Part shown: positions 36,510 to 45,032 of the stretch, in pieces | Numbering within the stretch: position 1 is the first letter of the stretch | How the letters are laid out: every line of letters starts with the position of its first letter | NCBI GenBank assembly: GCA_031265445.1 | Contig: JAISCQ010000274.1 | Span: 1 to 48,038 of the forward strand | DNA from: Bacteroidales bacterium | Lineage (GTDB): Bacteria > Bacteroidota > Bacteroidia > Bacteroidales > UBA4181 | Length of the DNA stretch: 48,038 bases | Reading direction: 5' to 3' | Position numbers and translations under genes: made by a program | The notes under the pieces: model-generated | Seen by the model: only the letters and a program-made list of their open reading frames with translations | Databases searched by the model: none | What the model was told of the DNA's origin: nothing

Positions 36510-36536
36510 TTAGTACCATGTATAACAAAGTACTAA
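36510..36536. promoter_or_regulatory. Candidate PadR operator TTAGTACnnTGTnnnACAnnGTACTAA
   Basis: ttagtaccatgtataacaaagtactaa; 10 palindromic positions per half; sits directly upstream of the -7 element. Confidence 0.6.
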
Positions 36537-36730
36537 TTTTTGAAAATATTTTTACATTATTTTTTTAATGTATTGAATAATACGTGTATAATGTGGTTCT
36601 TTCCGAGCTGTCGAGTTGACGAAACAATCACAATATCCCTGTTTTTACCATTAGCAGGAATCACTTGAACCGGATCGCCCGCATCACTGAAAAAACAGTT
36701 TCCGGCAATACTTGAAACAGGCAGAAAACC

Positions 36731-37447
36731 TCAAATCTCCAGGAAATCGTTCATGGTAAAGATTCCTTTCCTGTCATGAATATATTCGGCTGCCATCACG
36801 GCGCCAAGGGCAAGGCCTTTCCGGTTGTGGGCGGTATGTATGATCTCGATATCATCAATCTCCGAAGAATACTTCACATGGTGCGTTCCGGGTACATTTT
36901 CCCTGCGGACGGCATGTATCGGGAGCGCATCGGGACTGTTGCCGCCGTCGAGCTCCCATTTTTTGATGCGGGGCATTTCGCTCATGACGCCTTCGGCAAG
37001 AGTGATGGCGGTTCCGCTGGGTGCATCCAGTTTTTGCGTATGATGCGTTTCTTCGATATCCACCGTATAATCCGGGAAACGGTTCATGATCCGTGCCAGG
37101 CGACGGTTGATTTCGAAAAAAACATTAACGCCAAGGCTGAAATTTGAAGTACAGAGCATCGACCCATTATGTTGCGTGCAAAGTTTTTTCGCTTCCTCCA
37201 GCCGGCTGTACCATCCCGTGGAGCCTGAAACAACCGGAACGCCATATTCGATGCAGCGGGTAACGTTGGCAAAAGCCGTTTCGGGCTTGGTAAACTCGAT
37301 GGCTACCTGTGCTTTCCCAAGATTGTCCCGTGTAAACTCGTCCAGGTTGTCAATGTCAATTTTCAGGACAACCCGGTGTCCTCTTTCTACAGCAATGGAT
37401 TCTACCATCTTACCCATCTTGCCGTATCCGATTAATGCGATGTTCAT
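36731..37447 (-). CDS. dapB: 4-hydroxy-tetrahydrodipicolinate reductase
   Basis: MNIALIGYGKMGKMVE, VAIEFTKPE, EETHHTQKLDAPSGTA. Confidence 0.95.
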   Translation of the reverse strand: MNIALIGYGKMGKMVESIAVERGHRVVLKIDIDNLDEFTRDNLGKAQVAIEFTKPETAFANVTRCIEYGVPVVSGSTGWYSRLEEAKKLCTQHNGSMLCTSNFSLGVNVFFEINRRLARIMNRFPDYTVDIEETHHTQKLDAPSGTAITLAEGVMSEMPRIKKWELDGGNSPDALPIHAVRRENVPGTHHVKYSSEIDDIEIIHTAHNRKGLALGAVMAAEYIHDRKGIFTMNDFLEI

Positions 37448-37483
37448 TTTTGATTTTTTTGATTACTGATACATGTGATACCA

Positions 37484-37517
37484 AAGACCCCGGAAGTTTT
37501 GAAATTTCCGGGGTCTT
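37484..37517. terminator. Hairpin AAGACCCCGGAA-N10-TTCCGGGGTCTT (terminator candidate)
   Basis: 12-bp perfect arms, downstream of the secreted-protein gene (37619-38092, - strand). Confidence 0.6.
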
Positions 37518-37618
37518 GATCATATTGAATTTAGCCTGACCCGCACATCAAGTGAACAGTATCCGATTCGGGAAACTTGGCGAAGCGGCCCCGCCGAAAG
37601 CGGGCAACGGGCCGAGGC

Positions 37619-38092
37619 CTATAACGTTTTCACGTGAGACAGGAGCGCTATGGCCGAACCCTCCTTGCCGTCCTTCACCGATATGAAAATGATGTATATG
37701 GCTGTTTTATGACAATCGAAATCAAAATTCTGGTATTCCTTACCTGTTTCCGGGTTATATGAACTCCCCATCAGTTTGGCTTCGTCGTACAGTTGCAGGA
37801 CAGCTTCGCCCGGCGATTCCTCGTCCGTACAGATGGTGAACCTGTACCGGTGTCCTGCGCGGAGCGCTAAGGCCTGCCTGAAGACAGGCGCTCGTTCGCC
37901 ATCCTTTGCGGCTGCCAGTTGAACCGGATAGTCGGATTGGAAAGTGGCGCCTCCCGCCAGTTTCGTACACAGCTCAACCCTTTGCGCTTCCGTTTGAGCC
38001 TTTGCCGACTGGGAAAAGAAAGCGACGGTAAATAAAAATAAGGTCAGGAAAAATATTTTTTTCATCTCGTGGAAGGATTTTTTAAAATTCAT
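37619..38092 (-). CDS. Secreted protein of unknown function (signal peptide, 157 aa)
   Basis: MKKIFFLTLFLFTVAFFSQSAKAQ signal peptide; TAATG overlap with upstream lipoprotein gene. Confidence 0.7.
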   Translation of the reverse strand: MNFKKSFHEMKKIFFLTLFLFTVAFFSQSAKAQTEAQRVELCTKLAGGATFQSDYPVQLAAAKDGERAPVFRQALALRAGHRYRFTICTDEESPGEAVLQLYDEAKLMGSSYNPETGKEYQNFDFDCHKTAIYIIFISVKDGKEGSAIALLSHVKTL

Positions 38093-39006
38093 TATTTGAT
38101 CAATTTGCCCCGGACGATTTCGGCCTGCGTCATAATTGCCTGCATCTGTTCCTCGGTATAATGGACGGTGCTGGTTTCGGTCTGCACGATGGTCAACATT
38201 CCGTCCACTTCGATGGCTTTCGGCTCGCCGATCTCGATGGTGATCCTGATCCCGTCGTAGATCTCCTTAATAGCGGTCAGGTCGACGATCAGGTCGGCTA
38301 TATACTGCTCCTTTTTATAATTATTCAGGATGATCAGCAACTGGTCGAGGATCACTTTCTGCTCGCCGATACTCTCGGCCAAACGCTTCTCGTCGGGGCG
38401 TTCCTTCAAAAACTGCGCCGACAGGTACAGTCCTTCCACCCAAACGCCGGCTATCATCAAGGTACTGAGGTTGCCGCGGCCGTTCTTTTGCAGGTACTTG
38501 TCCATCTTGTTGAAACTCCGCTGCGAAATATACACCAGCGAGTCGATGTTCTGGTTGTTGGTGGCCAGACGCTTCAAGGTAGAGAAATCGAAAAACTGTC
38601 CCACGTTGATCCCGTCGGCCAGGTTCTTCATTGCCGTAATATAGTCCAGCACCAGCGACGTCTTGCCGTACATGTTCAAATAACCGAGGTCGGTACCGAA
38701 AATACCCAGATTGAATGCCTTTGCAGAACTGGTATTGTAATTCGAAACATTTTTGGTTGTTGCCAGATACTTTTGCGAAAACGGCACTTTCAGGGTTTTC
38801 ACCAGCGAAGCCATTTCAATAGGCGACGAGATATTACCCACCATTTCCTCCATCACGCTCGGTTTCACTTTCAGCTCCCCTTCACTGCGAATTGAGTCGG
38901 GGATAGCAAAATCGTCCGTATTTGTCCGGCTACAAGTGGTGCAGGAGGTGAGTCCCTGCATCACCAGCGCTACAAAAGCGATGACAAATAAAGATTTATG
39001 AATCAT
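38092..39006 (-). CDS. Lipoprotein of unknown function (304 aa, helical)
   Basis: Lipobox LTSC after signal peptide; no recognised domain. Confidence 0.75.
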   Translation of the reverse strand: MIHKSLFVIAFVALVMQGLTSCTTCSRTNTDDFAIPDSIRSEGELKVKPSVMEEMVGNISSPIEMASLVKTLKVPFSQKYLATTKNVSNYNTSSAKAFNLGIFGTDLGYLNMYGKTSLVLDYITAMKNLADGINVGQFFDFSTLKRLATNNQNIDSLVYISQRSFNKMDKYLQKNGRGNLSTLMIAGVWVEGLYLSAQFLKERPDEKRLAESIGEQKVILDQLLIILNNYKKEQYIADLIVDLTAIKEIYDGIRITIEIGEPKAIEVDGMLTIVQTETSTVHYTEEQMQAIMTQAEIVRGKLIK

Positions 39007-39028
39007 ACGGTTACTTATTTTAAAGATA

Positions 39029-39036
39029 CAAAGTTA
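39029..39036 (-). promoter_or_regulatory. -7 promoter element (TAACTTTG) in front of the lipoprotein gene
   Basis: caaagtta on + strand, between ABCG stop (39041) and lipoprotein start (39006). Confidence 0.5.
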
Positions 39037-39040
39037 AGAA

Positions 39041-42000
39041 TTATTTTTTGAAATGTATACGGCCAAAGAAATCCATTAATTTTTTCAGCCAGTCGTAATA
39101 CAATGCAGCATACAGCAAAGCCGAGTAAAGCCAGATCAAGCAGATATTGAACCAGTAGGTATCAAAAAATGTACCTGCAAAATATTTTCGCGGCGCAAAG
39201 AAATGGGTGCGGACATTGACCATACTCGTGGTGGTCGGATCCTTGTAAATCGGGTCGATCTGCTGTACCAACTCCTGATCGAACTCCAAAATTTTATTTT
39301 TTTCGAACGATTTCTTCACAATCTCGCCCAAATGCTCGTTTTGGTACGAATTTTTGAGATCGGTATAGAGCTGGGCGTTCCGGTCGAGCATGAAACCGAT
39401 CAGTTTTTCCTTTTCGGTGTTGGCATGGGCAAACTCAGTCATATATCGCTCGTTCATCGCTCCGATGAATGTTTCCAGCTGAACGGCCGCCTCAACGTCA
39501 AATTTATCGGGAGTAAGCAGCAAAAGGTCGAAAGGCGCGGCAGGGTTAAGGGCCATCTCCTTCTTTACCTCATTGTACAACACTTTCAGTTCGCCGGCAT
39601 TTTCCGTTACCTTCCCTTTTGCCGACAGTTCGTCGAAACACAGGTTGAAGCGTTTTTCCATTTCGGGAATCAGATATACCTGCCGGAAATCGGCTGTACT
39701 TTCGCGTTTTTCGATGTCGTAGAAGTACCGCTCAAAACGGTTGTCCTTGTATTGGTGCACCATCAATGCTTCATACGACCAGCGTGTCACCATGAACTCG
39801 GCCACCAGCGGCACCTTATTGATGCTGCCTACATTGCGGTTCAGTTTGTCGAAGCTGAACATCGCGCCGCTGAGCACCATCATCGGGATCATCAACAGCG
39901 GGATGATGATGTAGATGGTAACCGCCGAATTGAACGAAGCCGAAATGTTCAGCCCAAGGATGTTGGCAAACACCGCCGTAGAGAACAGCGCCAGCCAGTA
40001 GGCGAAATACATGCCTTTCACTTCGAGGATCGTGTTGGCGATCGACACAAACAGCAACGATTGAACAGCAGAAATGGCGATCAGGATCAATACTTTGGAA
40101 ACCAGGTAACTCGACTTGCTCAGGTTGAGAAATGCCTCTCGCTTGAGTATCTTGCGGTCGCGGAATATTTCTTCGGCGCTCACGATCAACCCCAGGAACA
40201 GGGCTACGATGAGGCTCATGAAGATAAAGATGGGAATATTTTCGTTTTCGCGGAAGATGTACACTTTCGACATCGGGTCGGCGATATAGCGGATCACATA
40301 CGCCAGGATGAAAGCCAGCGCCGGCGCCTCGAGCATCGTAAGCATCAGGTATTGTTTGTTGCTGATTTTCGAGAAGAAATCGCGGACCGTATAGATGCGT
40401 AGCTGCTTGAACCAGTTGGGTATGTTCAGTGCCTTTGGCGGCTTGTCCTGTATGACGTCTTGCGTTTCGGTCATATAATTCTTCCGGTAGAGTTCCTCCC
40501 ACTGCGGCGGCGAAATTTTCCGCTTGTCGGTGTATCGGCCGAATTCGTCGACCACCCGCGCCTCGATGATATTGAAGATCAGCTCCGGGTTCACATTGCC
40601 GCACACGGGACACTCGCCTACATCGCTGTTGATCTGCGCGTCGATGCGCTTGAAATACATCACCGCTTCCACCGGGTTTCCGTAGTAAATCAGGTAACCG
40701 CCGGTGTCGAGGATGATCATCCTGTCGAACATCTTGTAAATATCCGACGACGGCTGGTGAATCACCACGAAGATCAGTTTTCCTTTCAGGACAAGCTCAC
40801 GCAGGAGGTCCATCACGTTTTCCGAATCGCTCGACGACAAACCCGATGTAGGCTCATCCACAAACAGTATCGACGGTTCGCGGAGCAGCTCCAGCGCAAT
40901 GTTCAGCCTTTTGCGCTGTCCTCCGCTGATGGTTTTATTCAGCGGCGACCCCACCTTCAAGTCCTTGCGGTCGTGCAGGCCGAGGCTATGCAAGGTCTTA
41001 TCCACCAGCGCCACCAATTCTTTCTCGCTTTTGTCGCGGAAGCACAGCTTGGCATTATAATAAAGGTTCTCGAAAACGGTCAGTTCCTCAATCAGCAGGT
41101 CGTCCTGCGGGATATAGCCGATCACGCCTTCGAGTTTTTCCCTTTCGGCGTGCAGATCAACGCCATTGATCAGTACTTCGCCTTTCGATGGTTTTTCGAG
41201 TCCGCACAACACATTTAATAATGTAGTCTTGCCGGCACCGCTGGCGCCCATAATCCCGATGAGTTTGCCGTGTCCCTCGGTAAAGCTGATGTTGCGCAAC
41301 CCGACGGCGCCATTGGGAAATTTGAAATCGAGGCGCTTCACCTCGAACGATATTTTATTGGCGGTCAGGTCGGCCAGAAAGTGCGACACCACATCGCTGT
41401 AGTAAACCGGCTTGCCCTTGGGCATTTTTACCGTGCTACCGCTGGCAAACAGGTATATGCGGCGTTTGTTCAGTCCTAACCCGTTCAGGAAGAGCGATTC
41501 GTTGCCGGTATATTTCAGGAAATAAAGATCGACGCTCGGTACGCGAAGCAGCGCTATGATTCCCTCCAGTTCGTCGGTTTTGATGAATTTGGCGCCGGAC
41601 AATTGCGGCTGGTCGCTGCTGATGAGCAGAATATCCGGAAGATCAAGCTCTTCGGGCTGATTTTTCACTACAAAAGTCTCAATGCTTTGAAACTCCTCCT
41701 TCGACACCTTGAATACTTCCGCCACCGTATTGATAATGGCCATACGCTGGTCGGAAAACTTGCGGTCGGCGTTCACCAGTTCGAACAGACGCAGCAGCGA
41801 CACCACTTTCTGCTCCTGGGTCAGCGTCTTGTTGATCTTTTTGCAGATGCCCAGCACGCGAACCGAATCCTTCACGGAGGTCAGCTTCTTTTTTCCGGTA
41901 TCTTCCTTATCGGTTTCTTCCGAAGATTGTTCGTCAAATAATTTCAAGTATTCGCTGGCAGTTTCCTGGCTGAGCTGCTGGTTGAGAAAACTCTCAACAT

Positions 42001-42088
42001 AAGCGCGTTCGCCACTCAAAACGCCTTCGTCTTGTTTTACAATCAATGCAAACAATTGCATTAACGCCCTCAAAATTTCCTCACTCAT
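39041..42088 (-). CDS. ABCG-type (ABC-2) transporter half/full protein with N-terminal TerB-like and FHA-like regions
   Basis: Walker A GIMGASGAGKTTLL, signature ISGGQRKRLNIALELL, Walker B ILFVDEPTSGLSS, H-loop VIHQPSSDIYKMFD; ABC2 membrane region; N-terminal helical TerB-like tandem. Confidence 0.9.
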   Translation of the reverse strand: MSEEILRALMQLFALIVKQDEGVLSGERAYVESFLNQQLSQETASEYLKLFDEQSSEETDKEDTGKKKLTSVKDSVRVLGICKKINKTLTQEQKVVSLLRLFELVNADRKFSDQRMAIINTVAEVFKVSKEEFQSIETFVVKNQPEELDLPDILLISSDQPQLSGAKFIKTDELEGIIALLRVPSVDLYFLKYTGNESLFLNGLGLNKRRIYLFASGSTVKMPKGKPVYYSDVVSHFLADLTANKISFEVKRLDFKFPNGAVGLRNISFTEGHGKLIGIMGASGAGKTTLLNVLCGLEKPSKGEVLINGVDLHAEREKLEGVIGYIPQDDLLIEELTVFENLYYNAKLCFRDKSEKELVALVDKTLHSLGLHDRKDLKVGSPLNKTISGGQRKRLNIALELLREPSILFVDEPTSGLSSSDSENVMDLLRELVLKGKLIFVVIHQPSSDIYKMFDRMIILDTGGYLIYYGNPVEAVMYFKRIDAQINSDVGECPVCGNVNPELIFNIIEARVVDEFGRYTDKRKISPPQWEELYRKNYMTETQDVIQDKPPKALNIPNWFKQLRIYTVRDFFSKISNKQYLMLTMLEAPALAFILAYVIRYIADPMSKVYIFRENENIPIFIFMSLIVALFLGLIVSAEEIFRDRKILKREAFLNLSKSSYLVSKVLILIAISAVQSLLFVSIANTILEVKGMYFAYWLALFSTAVFANILGLNISASFNSAVTIYIIIPLLMIPMMVLSGAMFSFDKLNRNVGSINKVPLVAEFMVTRWSYEALMVHQYKDNRFERYFYDIEKRESTADFRQVYLIPEMEKRFNLCFDELSAKGKVTENAGELKVLYNEVKKEMALNPAAPFDLLLLTPDKFDVEAAVQLETFIGAMNERYMTEFAHANTEKEKLIGFMLDRNAQLYTDLKNSYQNEHLGEIVKKSFEKNKILEFDQELVQQIDPIYKDPTTTSMVNVRTHFFAPRKYFAGTFFDTYWFNICLIWLYSALLYAALYYDWLKKLMDFFGRIHFKK

Positions 42089-42522
42089 ATTACTACCCTA
42101 CCTTTTAGATAAGCTTTTTCTTTACTTATTCGTGTAAAAATACAAAGCATCGATAACTAAACAAATAATATCTACTTTTCGATCAGAACCTTATTCCTGT
42201 TTTACGGGAAAAAACCAAAAATGTTTCCCCAATGTTAACAAATATCATCTGCAAATTCGCATATTGTTTTTAACAATATATCAATCAATAATTTACAGCG
42301 ACAACGGATCAAAGTCGAAAAAAGCGGCCTTATTGCCTACCAACAAACATTTTCATACATTATTTGTTTATTTATAGACAGTTGATCATTAATTGATGTT
42401 TCCATGCAAAAAAAATGCAAATGACTGTAACCTCAACGCCGAATTTTCGTATAATGATCGTAATCCAAAAACGAAAATCAGTCAGGGACTCAAAAATTGT
42501 TGTATTCATTTGAAAAATAACA

Positions 42523-42530
42523 TATATTTG
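42523..42530 (+). promoter_or_regulatory. -7 promoter element TATATTTG upstream of siaB-like gene
   Basis: tatatttg, 44-51 bp before the ATG at 42574. Confidence 0.5.
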
Positions 42531-42573
42531 TGCCAATATTTAAAATCTCATCTTTATATTATAGAAGAGCTAT

Positions 42574-43125
42574 ATGGGCTTTGATGTCAATCAGTTGTAT
42601 GCCGAAATTTGTGGGGATGATGTATTTTTTGCCTATGCAGGGAACATTGTATCGGAACAGATCAACCTGATCTTGGAAGAGATCGAAAAGAAGTCCGTAG
42701 AGGTGTCGACCAACATCAAGGTGAGGAAGAAGATCTATAACATCATGGTAGAAAGTCTTCAGAATCTTTTTCACCATTTGGACGATGTGCCCGAAGGATT
42801 ATCCGAAACCCTTGGTAAGAGATACGGAATGATTGTCATCAAAAGAGAAGGTGGTGATTTCAGGTTGACGGTCGGAAATTTTGTTTCGGCGGATAAAGTA
42901 AAGTTTCTCACCGAAAAAATAGCGAAAATCAATTCATTATCAAATGACGAGCTTAAAGAGATGTATAAATTCATCCTTAATTATCAAAAGTTATCCTCGA
43001 AAGGAGGCGGTGGTTTGGGATTGATCGATATTGCACGAAAATCCGACAAAAAACTTGAGTACAGGTTTTATCCCTACAGCGATCGTTATTATTTTTACAG
43101 GTTAGATATTTTTGTTTCAATATAG
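42574..43125 (+). CDS. siaB: SiaB-family (GHKL-like) protein kinase
   Basis: IYNIMVESLQNLFHHLDD (N-box-like) and SSKGGGGLGLIDIARKS (G-box-like), directly followed by a DUF1987/SiaC-like gene. Confidence 0.75.
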   Translation: MGFDVNQLYAEICGDDVFFAYAGNIVSEQINLILEEIEKKSVEVSTNIKVRKKIYNIMVESLQNLFHHLDDVPEGLSETLGKRYGMIVIKREGGDFRLTVGNFVSADKVKFLTEKIAKINSLSNDELKEMYKFILNYQKLSSKGGGGLGLIDIARKSDKKLEYRFYPYSDRYYFYRLDIFVSI

Positions 43126-43151
43126 AAATTGCGTAAATTATTAAAATTATT

Positions 43152-43532
43152 ATGGATACATTGTCAATAGAAGGAACTCCCAAAACGCCTACTGTTCGTT
43201 TTAACGGATCAAAAGGAATCATTGAAATCAAGGGGCGTTCGATACCCGAGAATTCAATTGAATTTTATAAACCACTGGTCGAGTGGCTTGAAGCTTATGC
43301 GAAAGAATCAAAGCCACAGACTCAGGTCAATATTCAATTGGAATATTTTAATACAAGTTCGTCGAAATGTATCCTGGATGTTTTCAAAAAATTGGAGGCA
43401 ATACAGAAGGCTAACCAGGGTGTTACCATCAATTGGTTCTACGACGAAGACGATGAAGATATGCTGGAAGCAGGGCAAGATTACGAGTCCATCATCCGCA
43501 TACCCTTCAAGATGATCGAAGTTGTGGGTTAA
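43152..43532 (+). CDS. siaC: SiaC family (DUF1987) regulatory phosphoprotein
   Basis: GIIEIKGRSIPENSIEFYKPLVEWLEAYAK...LEYFNTSSSKCILDVFKKLE matches the DUF1987/SiaC pattern; 26-bp gap from siaB. Confidence 0.82.
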   Translation: MDTLSIEGTPKTPTVRFNGSKGIIEIKGRSIPENSIEFYKPLVEWLEAYAKESKPQTQVNIQLEYFNTSSSKCILDVFKKLEAIQKANQGVTINWFYDEDDEDMLEAGQDYESIIRIPFKMIEVVG

Positions 43533-43551
43533 CCCGCTAAAAGCAACATAT

Positions 43552-43587
43552 TCAAGCCGGTTTGAGACATAATTCAAACCGGCTTGA
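43552..43587 (+). terminator. Intrinsic terminator after siaBC
   Basis: 14-bp perfect stem TCAAGCCGGTTTGA / TCAAACCGGCTTGA, 8-nt loop, then T-rich tgtgctttcttttt. Confidence 0.85.
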
Positions 43588-43606
43588 TGTGCTTTCTTTT
43601 TGGCAG

Positions 43607-44953
43607 CTACAGTTCAAATTCTAAAGCCATGCCGCGGGAGCTTTCGTCGAAACGTCCATTGTGGTACACCAAGTTCCCGTTTACCCAGGTGTGTGTTACC
43701 GCCGACCGGAATTTTTGCCCCTCAAAGGGCGACCAGCCGCATTTATAAAGAATATTTTCCGGCGCTACCTGCCATTCCTGCGCCGTATCAACCAACACAA
43801 GATCGGCCCAATAGTTCTCACGTATAAACCCGCGACGCTTCACCCCGAACAATAGCGCCGGATTGTGACACATCTTTTCAACTACCTGTTCGATGGCAAT
43901 ACAGTGGTCGTGGAAAAACTCGAGCATGGCCACCAGCGAATGCTGTACCAGCGGCCCGCCCGACGGCGCATTAAAATACGTATTCTGCTTTTCCGCCAAT
44001 GTGTGCGGCGCATGGTCGGTAGCTACCACATCGATGGCGCCGTTCAGCAGGGACTCGAAGAGCCGTTTGCGGTCAGCCGCTGTTTTAATGGCCGGATTCC
44101 ATTTGATGCGCGCGCCGTACCGTTCATAATCCGCATCGCTGAAACACAGGTGATGTACGCACACTTCGGCTGTGACCCGTTTTTGCGAAAGCGGCACGTC
44201 GTTGCGAAACAGCTGCATCTCCCTTGCCGTGGAAAGATGCAGCACATGCAGCCGTGTGTTGTGCCTGTGCGCCAGCTCCACCGCCAATGCACTCGACCGG
44301 TAACATGCTTCGTCGCTGCGGATGGCAGGGTGGCATGCGATGGGGACATCCGCGCCGTAGTTTGCACGGAACAGTTCCGTATTCCTCCTGATCATGGCCT
44401 CGTCCTCGCAATGTACCGCGATCAGCCCCGGTACACGGGCGAAAATGTTTTCGAGCGTCGTGCGGTTGTCCACCAGCATATTACCTGTGGATGCGCCCAT
44501 GAAAACTTTTATGCCGCAGGTTTTCGAGAAATCGGTTTTCAGCAGTTCGTCGATATTTTCGTTGGTTGCGCCGATATAAAACGAGTAATTGGCTAAAGAT
44601 TTCTGCCCGGCCAGTGCGAATTTTTCGGCAAGCCGCTCCTGTGTGGTGGTTTGCGGCACCGTGTTGGGCATCTCCATGTACGAAGTTACCCCGCCGGCCA
44701 CCGCAGCCCGCGCCTCGCTGTATATATCGCCCTTACAGGTCAGTCCCGGTTCGCGGAAATGCACCTGGTCGTCAATCACACCCGGAAGCAGGTACTTGCC
44801 GCCGGCATCGATAACCTCGCTGCCCGCAAGCGCTTCCGCCGGCGCCTCGCCTGCATGGATGGCGGCTATCTTTCCTCCGCGAACCAGGACGCTCCCCTTC
44901 TGTTGCTGCCCCTCGTTAACCATAACAGCATTGATGATCCATTGTGATTTCAT
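43607..44953 (-). CDS. pyrC: Dihydroorotase (class I)
   Basis: LLPGVIDDQVHFREPGLTCKGDIYSEARAAVAGGVTSYMEMPNTVPQTTT, HCEDEAMI, ATDHAPHTLAEKQ. Start placed at MKSQW (44953) rather than 44986. Confidence 0.93.
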   Translation of the reverse strand: MKSQWIINAVMVNEGQQQKGSVLVRGGKIAAIHAGEAPAEALAGSEVIDAGGKYLLPGVIDDQVHFREPGLTCKGDIYSEARAAVAGGVTSYMEMPNTVPQTTTQERLAEKFALAGQKSLANYSFYIGATNENIDELLKTDFSKTCGIKVFMGASTGNMLVDNRTTLENIFARVPGLIAVHCEDEAMIRRNTELFRANYGADVPIACHPAIRSDEACYRSSALAVELAHRHNTRLHVLHLSTAREMQLFRNDVPLSQKRVTAEVCVHHLCFSDADYERYGARIKWNPAIKTAADRKRLFESLLNGAIDVVATDHAPHTLAEKQNTYFNAPSGGPLVQHSLVAMLEFFHDHCIAIEQVVEKMCHNPALLFGVKRRGFIRENYWADLVLVDTAQEWQVAPENILYKCGWSPFEGQKFRSAVTHTWVNGNLVYHNGRFDESSRGMALEFEL

Positions 44954-44977
44954 GGAATTTGGATTTAGGTGAGAACA

Positions 44978-45013
44978 AAAAAGCACCTTCCCGAAAGGGT
45001 GAAGGCGCTTTTT
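44978..45013 (-). terminator. Intrinsic terminator of the kelch-like lipoprotein gene
   Basis: Stem AAAAAGCaCCTTC / GAAGGcGCTTTTT, with a T-run on the minus strand; 20 bp past the stop at 45033. Confidence 0.8.
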
Positions 45014-45032
45014 GTGAAAATGCTATTGAGGA

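Noticed and set aside
39203-40402. 399-aa + strand ORF antisense to the ABCG transporter
   Set aside because: Antisense shadow of a clear ABC transporter gene; no domain signature.
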